Shown piece after piece: positions 63,149-64,000 of a stretch of DNA of 64,000 nucleotides. Every line of letters starts with the position of its first letter. Position 1 is the stretch's first letter. The stretch lies in the NCBI GenBank assembly GCA_963691815.1, contig OY829655.1:29390771-29454770 (forward strand), given 5' to 3'. The notes under the pieces were generated by a model that had not been told where the DNA came from, searched no databases, and saw nothing but the letters and a program-made list of their open reading frames with translations. The position numbers and the translations under genes are program-made. This stretch comes from Echiichthys vipera (taxonomy: Eukaryota; Chordata; Actinopteri; Perciformes; Trachinidae).

Positions 63149-63464
63149 GTCAGACCGCTCAGACTTTAACTGACTGTATTGTTTGTTTTTTTTGTTTCAC
63201 CTACGCACAAAAATCTGATTACTGCAGCAAGTTTGTTTTTGCTTTGTTAGAGAAAATCTGAATTATAGTTATTTCTTCCAGTCTTAATTATGCTTAAATC
63301 TTTATGTTATTTTGTGTGAGCAAATGTTTATCTTTCAACATTGGAGGTCAGATGGAAAACAACATATTCTATTAATATTTTTAATACTGACATGAGTAAA
63401 TATGGGTGTACAGACAAGATATTTTTGTTTATCCACGTATATTAAAGCATCTACTTTACGGCAA

Positions 63465-63660
63465 CATGAGAAATGAGACCAAAAACTAAAAAAAAAGAAA
63501 GAAATGAGACCAAAAACTAAAAAGAAAGAAAGAAATTAGACCAAAAACAAAAAAAAAGTAAGAAATGAGACCAAAAACTAAAAAAAAAAAAGAAATTAGA
63601 CCAAAAACTAAAAAACAAGAAAGAAATTAGACCAAAAACTAAAAAAAGAAATAAAATATA
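63465..63660. repeat. A-rich minisatellite, about 30-bp units
   Basis: Repeats of GAAATGAGACCAAAAACTAA plus a variable A-run and GAAAG, about six units, followed by ATA/AAT-rich sequence to about 63730. Confidence 0.88.
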
Positions 63661-63823
63661 TATCCGTATATTCAAAAAAATGAAATAGAGAAAAGAAGAA
63701 ATAATAATAATAATAATAAAAGAGAAATAAATGGATAAATACATACATAAAATTAACAAAACATGAGTTATACTCGTCAAAAACTGCCACTAACAACATA
63801 GACCATATCTTGGTAATGGTGTG

Positions 63824-64000
63824 AACAGTCACAGACTTTATATAACTTAATTTAACAGTCACAGACTTTATATAACTTAATTTAACAGTCACAGTCTGGG
63901 TTATTTAACTTAATTGAACAGTCACAGTCTGGGTTATATAACTTAATTTAACAGTCACAGTCTGGGTTATATAACTTAATTTAACAGTTACAGACTTTAT
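63824..64000. repeat. 30-33-bp tandem repeat running out of the window
   Basis: Units begin AACAGTCACAG at 63824, 63854, 63884, 63917, 63950 and 63983. Early units have ACTTTATATAACTTAATTT and later ones TCTGGGTTATATAACTTAAT, accounting for the 30/33 difference. Confidence 0.92.

Noticed and set aside
60540..61053. Open frames of 78 and 84 codons as a new gene
   Set aside because: Their translation is the C-terminal end of a LINE reverse-transcriptase ORF, repeated at 5925-6365 and frameshifted.

Overview
This window lies inside one gene, titin (ttn), on the plus strand of a teleost fish. The identification rests on an open reading frame that stays continuous through about 99 exons. Nearly all junctions are GT-AG and mostly phase 1. 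The products are immunoglobulin (Ig) and fibronectin type III (Fn3) domains in the same order as human titin from the N2A region to the start of the A-band. The fish assignment rests on several tRNA-derived SINE types, hAT- and pogo-like DNA elements, non-LTR retrotransposon tails and microsatellites of the kind common in fish introns. I cannot narrow the species, or say which titin paralogue this is where a fish has two. Neither gene end is in the window: it opens in an Ig exon and closes in an intron inside Ig A28.

Layout. 1-2730: tandem Ig domains of the I-band. 3304-6931: the N2A region (linker, Ig I80, unique N2A sequence, Ig I81, a candidate 18-nt microexon, Ig I83). No exon for I82 can be found. 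7020-20318: the PEVK spring, 23 exons and about 1,974 residues, from 9-codon exons up to single exons of 292, 479 and 681 codons. 21072-45781: the 22 distal I-band Ig domains I84-I105. 45896-63148: A-band domains A1-A28 (Fn3 and Ig), the last cut by the window end.

The parts form one mechanical unit. The tandem Igs and PEVK are extensible, N2A is a signalling and docking hub in the spring, and the Fn3/Ig super-repeats bind the thick filament. PEVK exon usage sets stiffness, so splice signals there matter. A long series of PEVK exons use AAG rather than CAG/TAG acceptors, several preceded by a conserved UCUU-containing motif.

The introns are AT-rich and hold most of the accessory structure: four SINE copies of three tRNA-headed types, a pogo-type DNA element with a helix-turn-helix ORF plus two related fragments, an hAT-type MITE with an intact 8-bp target duplication, LINE fragments (one split by another repeat), a 0.6-kb fold-back element, a near-perfect 40-bp hairpin, and several mini- and microsatellites, one of which forms the polypyrimidine tract of an exon. 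I saw no second host gene, structural RNA gene or CRISPR array, and no unknown multi-gene system. The most interesting signals are the missing I82, the heptad-repeat PEVK exon, the duplicated 136-residue module in the last large PEVK exon, and the repeat-built splice environment around Ig I96.
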